This document shows positions 15,638-17,207 of a stretch of DNA of 17,207 nt, in pieces. Where the stretch lies: the NCBI GenBank assembly GCA_009920225.1, contig RGAJ01000008.1, forward strand, positions 1 through 17,207. The letters run 5' to 3'. This stretch comes from Paracoccaceae bacterium. GTDB taxonomy: Bacteria; Pseudomonadota; Alphaproteobacteria; Rhodobacterales; Rhodobacteraceae. Position 1 is the stretch's first letter, and each line of letters starts with the position of its first letter. The translations under genes were made by a program, and so were the position numbers. The notes below the pieces were generated by a model. The model had not been told where the DNA came from, searched no databases, and saw only the letters and a list, made by a program, of their open reading frames with translations.

Positions 15638-15695
15638 TATGCTATCCACCATTCATGCCACGGGGCGTGGCGGAAGGAATGAAATGGATAGGATA
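15638..15695 (+). promoter_or_regulatory. Hairpin covering a Shine-Dalgarno: likely riboswitch expression platform
   Basis: A multi-part stem is visible: TATCCA/TGGATA (15643-15648 with 15685-15690), ATTC/GAAT (15651-15654 with 15677-15680), and GCCACG/CGTGGC (15657-15662 with 15666-15671) closing a GGG loop. The 3' side contains GGAAGGA (15672-15678), the best ribosome binding site here, and the ATG at 15684. No T-tract follows, so control of translation is more likely than termination. Confidence 0.5.
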
Positions 15696-15731
15696 TGTCT
15701 TGTGACCTCGATGGACGGGGGCACGCAATGA
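15684..15731 (+). CDS. Possible 15-residue leader peptide ORF
   Basis: ATG 15684 follows GGAAGGA by 5 nt and encodes MDRICLVTSMDGGTQ. Its TGA (15729-15731) overlaps the ATG of the next gene at 15728 as ATGA, the classic layout for translational coupling. It gives the 94-aa gene, whose own ribosome site is poor, a means to be controlled by the hairpin. It is too short to identify by content, and could instead be an accident of sequence. Confidence 0.35.
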   Translation: MDRICLVTSMDGGTQ

Positions 15732-16012
15732 CCGCACAAACAATTTACGAAACACTGCGGGATTATCCCGTAACCGACGACATGGCTGACCGTGCAGCGC
15801 GTGATGGGTTCTTGGAGTGGCTGATCACATTGCCCGCCCGCAACGATCCTCAAACCGAAGCACAGCGTGCCTTGCACAAGCTGCCCGATCAAATCTGCGA
15901 GAATCGCGCCTGTCAGCTCTTTGTGGGTTTTTTGGCCCAAGCGGCCAAACGCCCTGTCTGCGCACCGACCCGCAAAGGCGGATCCCGCATGCGGCGTCGC
16001 GTTTTACACTAA
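15728..16012 (+). CDS. Unknown 94-residue protein downstream of the cobalamin riboswitch
   Basis: I do not recognise this family. The product starts MTAQTIYETLRDYPVTDDMA, has a hydrophobic FLEWLITLPA stretch, three Cys (ENRACQLF, RPVCAPT and one at IC), and ends in a basic tail RKGGSRMRRRVLH. There is no signal peptide or clear membrane span. An alternative in-frame ATG at 15695 would add 11 residues, but its ribosome site is poorly spaced; 15728 is preferred for the ATGA overlap with the leader ORF. Being the only gene after the riboswitch suggests B12-repressed expression, hence a role when cobalamin is scarce. That role is inference. It is convergent with the CcsR RNA operon. Confidence 0.6.
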   Translation: MTAQTIYETLRDYPVTDDMADRAARDGFLEWLITLPARNDPQTEAQRALHKLPDQICENRACQLFVGFLAQAAKRPVCAPTRKGGSRMRRRVLH

Positions 16013-16022
16013 GGGGTAAGGC

Positions 16023-16060
16023 AAAAAAAACGACGACGCAAGGGAGGAGAGCGTCGTCGT
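16023..16060 (-). ncRNA. CcsR-like hairpin 4, also the operon terminator
   Basis: On the minus strand a perfect 10-bp stem ACGACGACGC/GCGTCGTCGT (16060-16051 with 16039-16030) presents the loop UCUCCUCCCUU and is followed at once by eight U (16030-16023). It is thus both the last anti-Shine-Dalgarno-like hairpin and a Rho-independent terminator. Confidence 0.85.
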
Positions 16061-16069
16061 CTTCTGTCA

Positions 16070-16105
16070 AAACAAACCCATAGGGAGGAGGAATAGGGTC
16101 TGTTT
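16070..16105 (-). ncRNA. CcsR-like hairpin 3
   Basis: AAACAGACCC (16105-16096 on the minus strand) pairs with GGGTTTGTTT (16079-16070) over 10 positions. The single irregular pair is G-U only if the minus strand is the RNA; it would be A-C on the plus strand. The loop contains the full CCUCCUCCC motif, one base longer than in the other three. Confidence 0.82.
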
Positions 16106-16108
16106 ATG

Positions 16109-16125
16109 TCGGGCCCGAAGGCCGA
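16109..16125 (-). other. UUCG tetraloop hairpin between CcsR-like hairpins 2 and 3
   Basis: On the minus strand GGCC-UUCG-GGCC gives a C(UUCG)G tetraloop with a short extension (one bulged base, then C-G and U-A). Such loops are very stable and could help separate or process the flanking RNAs. No U-tract follows, so it is not a terminator. Confidence 0.5.
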
Positions 16126-16131
16126 ATTTTT

Positions 16132-16165
16132 GGCAAGCAATCAAGGGAGGAGAAGATTGCCTGCC
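16132..16165 (-). ncRNA. CcsR-like hairpin 2
   Basis: GGCAGGCAATC (16165-16155 on the minus strand) pairs with GATTGCTTGCC (16142-16132) over 11 positions. One is a G-U pair that exists only in minus-strand RNA. The 12-nt loop is UUCUCCUCCCUU, carrying the CUCCUCCC motif. Confidence 0.85.
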
Positions 16166-16173
16166 GATGCGGT

Positions 16174-16202
16174 GATCAAGGTAAGGGAGGAGAACCTTGA
16201 TC
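16174..16202 (-). ncRNA. CcsR-like hairpin 1
   Basis: A perfect 9-bp stem GATCAAGGT/ACCTTGATC holds the loop UCUCCUCCCUU. It begins 9 nt after the DUF1127 stop codon. In R. sphaeroides the CcsR1-4 RNAs (stress-induced RNAs with a conserved CCUCCUCCC loop) are processed from a transcript shared with a DUF1127 gene, the same order as here. Confidence 0.87.
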
Positions 16203-16211
16203 CACGAATTC

Positions 16212-16424
16212 TTAGTAGCCTGCCGCTTCCAATGCGACGGAGCGGATCATTGAGCGTGACAAGCCCAAGTCGGCCAATTCACGGTTGCTCAACGCGGACA
16301 GTTCAGAGACTGTTTTTTTGTATGCACGACGGCGCTCGATGCGCTGTGCCAAATCTGTTAAAACGTCTGCTGCACGTGCAAGAAGTGTTGCTGAGTGTGC
16401 TGGTGTCTGTACTGCGTATGCCAT
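16212..16424 (-). CDS. DUF1127 family small basic protein (CcaF1-like)
   Basis: This 70-residue protein has the DUF1127 pattern in its second half (about 27-66): RIERRRAYKKTVSELSALSN then RELADLGLSRSMI. The basic helical segment suits RNA binding. In R. sphaeroides the DUF1127 protein encoded upstream of CcsR1-4 (RSP_6037, CcaF1) has been described as an RNA-binding protein affecting processing of these RNAs. Here four CUCCUCCC hairpins follow immediately, so the same role is inferred. AAGGAT lies about 9 nt before ATG 16424. Its expression is probably stress-induced through the heat-shock-like promoter upstream. Confidence 0.9.
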   Translation of the reverse strand: MAYAVQTPAHSATLLARAADVLTDLAQRIERRRAYKKTVSELSALSNRELADLGLSRSMIRSVALEAAGY

Positions 16425-16480
16425 TTCATATCATCCTTCGTCTAAGCGCGGTTCATTCATTCGTTGCGCTGTTGAGATGA

Positions 16481-16509
16481 ATATGAGGCTTTTGCTGCAA
16501 TTGCACAAT
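16481..16509 (-). promoter_or_regulatory. Heat-shock sigma (RpoH)-like promoter of the DUF1127-CcsR operon
   Basis: On the minus strand ATTGTGC (16509-16503), a 14-nt spacer and CCTCATAT (16488-16481) resemble the RpoH pattern CTTGAAA-N14-CCCCATNT, strongest in the -10. A 10-bp palindrome TGCAATTGCA (16496-16505) lies across the spacer and -35 and might bind a regulator. The start would be near 16474, giving a ~50-nt leader. Confidence 0.5.
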
Positions 16510-16703
16510 AATCATGTTCGCAATGCCGCTATGCAGCAAGTGCATGGAATAACATAGGAATTTTTACAAAATTGTTAGGGTAATCCGTTTAGGGGTGAAT
16601 ATTAGGATTTAAAGATCGCCCGATGCGTGTGATGCCTGCACCGGTATCATGGCCGCTATATCGGGATGGAATAGCAGGGTGAGACATCGATTTTGAACGC
16701 AGA
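16510..16703. other. Intergenic stretch between the RpoH-like promoter and tonB; one bipartite inverted repeat
   Basis: No coding region is credible here. A stem-loop is visible at 16619-16665: outer arms CCCGAT/ATCGGG and inner arms TGATGCC/GGTATCA around TGCACC. The inner irregular pair is G-T on the plus strand and would be A-C on the minus strand, so it does not look like a minus-strand tonB terminator, and no T-run follows on either strand. Confidence 0.4.
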
Positions 16704-17207
16704 TCACTTTTGGCCGAGTCGGATTGGAATTTGGAACGTATATGATGATTGCGTCAATTCTTTTGGGGCCGCAGGGAATCGCGCACGTTTAACCGCGCTC
16801 AATGCCGCTTGATCCAACCGTCCATCATTTGACGATTTATAAACCTGCGCTGACCGCAAGGCACCGTTTTGGGCAACAACCAATGCAATCACAACCGTGC
16901 CTGAGGCACGGGTTCCATTCGGATAGAACTTTTTGCGCTCAATCGCGTGTCGTATTTTTCCACCCCACGCAGCCGTCGCCTGTTTGAGAACGCCCGCGCG
17001 TTCGACAGACTGTGTTGGTGCTTGTGAAGTCCCTGCGGATTTGTTTGATGCCTTGGCGCTGCCCTTGGCCCGTTCTGAAACTTTGGGTGCGGCTGACGGG
17101 GGCTTGGGCGACGGTGCGGTTTTAGTGACCTGTTGTTCGGGCCGTGGTTTCGGACGCAGGCTTTCGGTCAAAATTTGGTGGGGTTGCGGCTCTGGCGCAG
17201 ATGTCTC
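16704..17207 (-). CDS. TonB family protein, C-terminal part (5' end cut by window edge)
   Basis: The frame is open from the window edge to the TGA at 16704, giving 167 residues; the TTG at 17171 is not needed as a start because the frame is open above it. The first ~80 residues are rich in Pro, Lys, Ser and Ala, the periplasm-spanning linker of TonB proteins. Residues ~85-167 form a TonB C-terminal domain: WGGKIRHAIERKKFYPNGTR, GTVVIALVVAQNGALRSAQV, AALSAVKRARFPAAPKEL and YTFQIPIRL. TonB couples ExbBD proton-motive energy to outer-membrane receptors for iron chelates or cobalamin. The N-terminal anchor helix and any exbBD genes lie outside the window. Confidence 0.88.
   Translation of the reverse strand, partial: ETSAPEPQPHQILTESLRPKPRPEQQVTKTAPSPKPPSAAPKVSERAKGSAKASNKSAGTSQAPTQSVERAGVLKQATAAWGGKIRHAIERKKFYPNGTRASGTVVIALVVAQNGALRSAQVYKSSNDGRLDQAALSAVKRARFPAAPKELTQSSYTFQIPIRLGQK

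Noticed and set aside
15653..15940. Minus-strand 95-aa reading frame opposite the 94-aa gene
   Set aside because: It has no ribosome site, conflicts with the plus-strand riboswitch/leader layout, and its content looks like a shadow of the plus-strand gene.
16083..16192. GGGAGGAG repeats read as strong plus-strand Shine-Dalgarno sites for small ORFs
   Set aside because: Each lies in a hairpin loop, none has a sensible start codon and ORF behind it, and stem wobble pairs point to minus-strand RNA.
16023..16202. A CRISPR array or tandem DNA repeat
   Set aside because: Only the 8-nt loop motif is shared; flanking stems differ, spacing is irregular and there are no repeat-length units or cas genes.
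16106..16480. Plus-strand 124-aa reading frame opposite the DUF1127 gene and hairpins 1-2
   Set aside because: It runs antisense through a recognised DUF1127 gene and structured RNA, has no family likeness and no ribosome site.

Overview
The window looks like chromosome of a Rhodobacteraceae (Roseobacter-group) alphaproteobacterium. Every recognisable protein is of that type: a GAF-domain PtsP start next to lysC, a DUF1178 protein, TRAP transporters, GatCA, a class A RNase P RNA, and a DUF1127 gene followed by CUCCUCCC-loop small RNAs as known from Rhodobacter sphaeroides. No transposase, integrase, CRISPR array, tRNA or rRNA was seen.

Left part (1-8453, all minus strand). From high to low coordinates there is a TetR-type regulator (7803-8453), then a three-gene TRAP operon. 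The operon holds a Tat-exported TakP-like binding protein, an unusually long small permease, and a large permease with a ~335-residue soluble tail. A stem-loop lies between the binding protein and the permeases, and a clear Rho-independent terminator closes the operon at ~2543-2575. Next come a DUF1178 protein, aspartate kinase lysC with an inverted repeat in its leader, and the 5' end of ptsP, which runs off the window.

Middle part (8563-14729). A CaiB/AMACR-type racemase and a nitroreductase form a plus-strand pair divergent from the TetR gene, with a small inverted repeat between them. The nitroreductase stop overlaps the stop of a convergent RidA-family gene. Upstream of RidA on the same strand is a UPF0173 metallo-hydrolase. 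Divergent from that is a plus-strand cluster: gatC, gatA (1-nt overlap), an Excalibur-like lipoprotein and an AmpD-type amidase.

Right part (14704-17207) is RNA-rich. The rnpB gene starts just after the amidase; its promoter lies in the amidase 3' end, and the -10 box contains the amidase stop codon. Then comes rpmG (L33), whose normal last ~14 codons are missing and replaced by sequence running into a cobalamin riboswitch. The riboswitch is followed by a hairpin over a Shine-Dalgarno, a possible 15-codon leader ORF, and an unknown 94-aa protein. Convergent to these, a minus-strand transcript from a heat-shock-like promoter carries a 70-aa DUF1127 gene and four consecutive hairpins. Each hairpin presents a pyrimidine CUCCUCCC loop resembling the anti-Shine-Dalgarno sequence, and the last hairpin doubles as the terminator. 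This is a CcsR/cuckoo-type stress RNA operon. The window closes with the C-terminal part of a TonB-family protein.

The three places most worth a second look are the DUF1127-CcsR operon, the rpmG/riboswitch junction with its unknown downstream gene, and the extended TRAP large permease with an 8-C tract at the membrane/soluble boundary.
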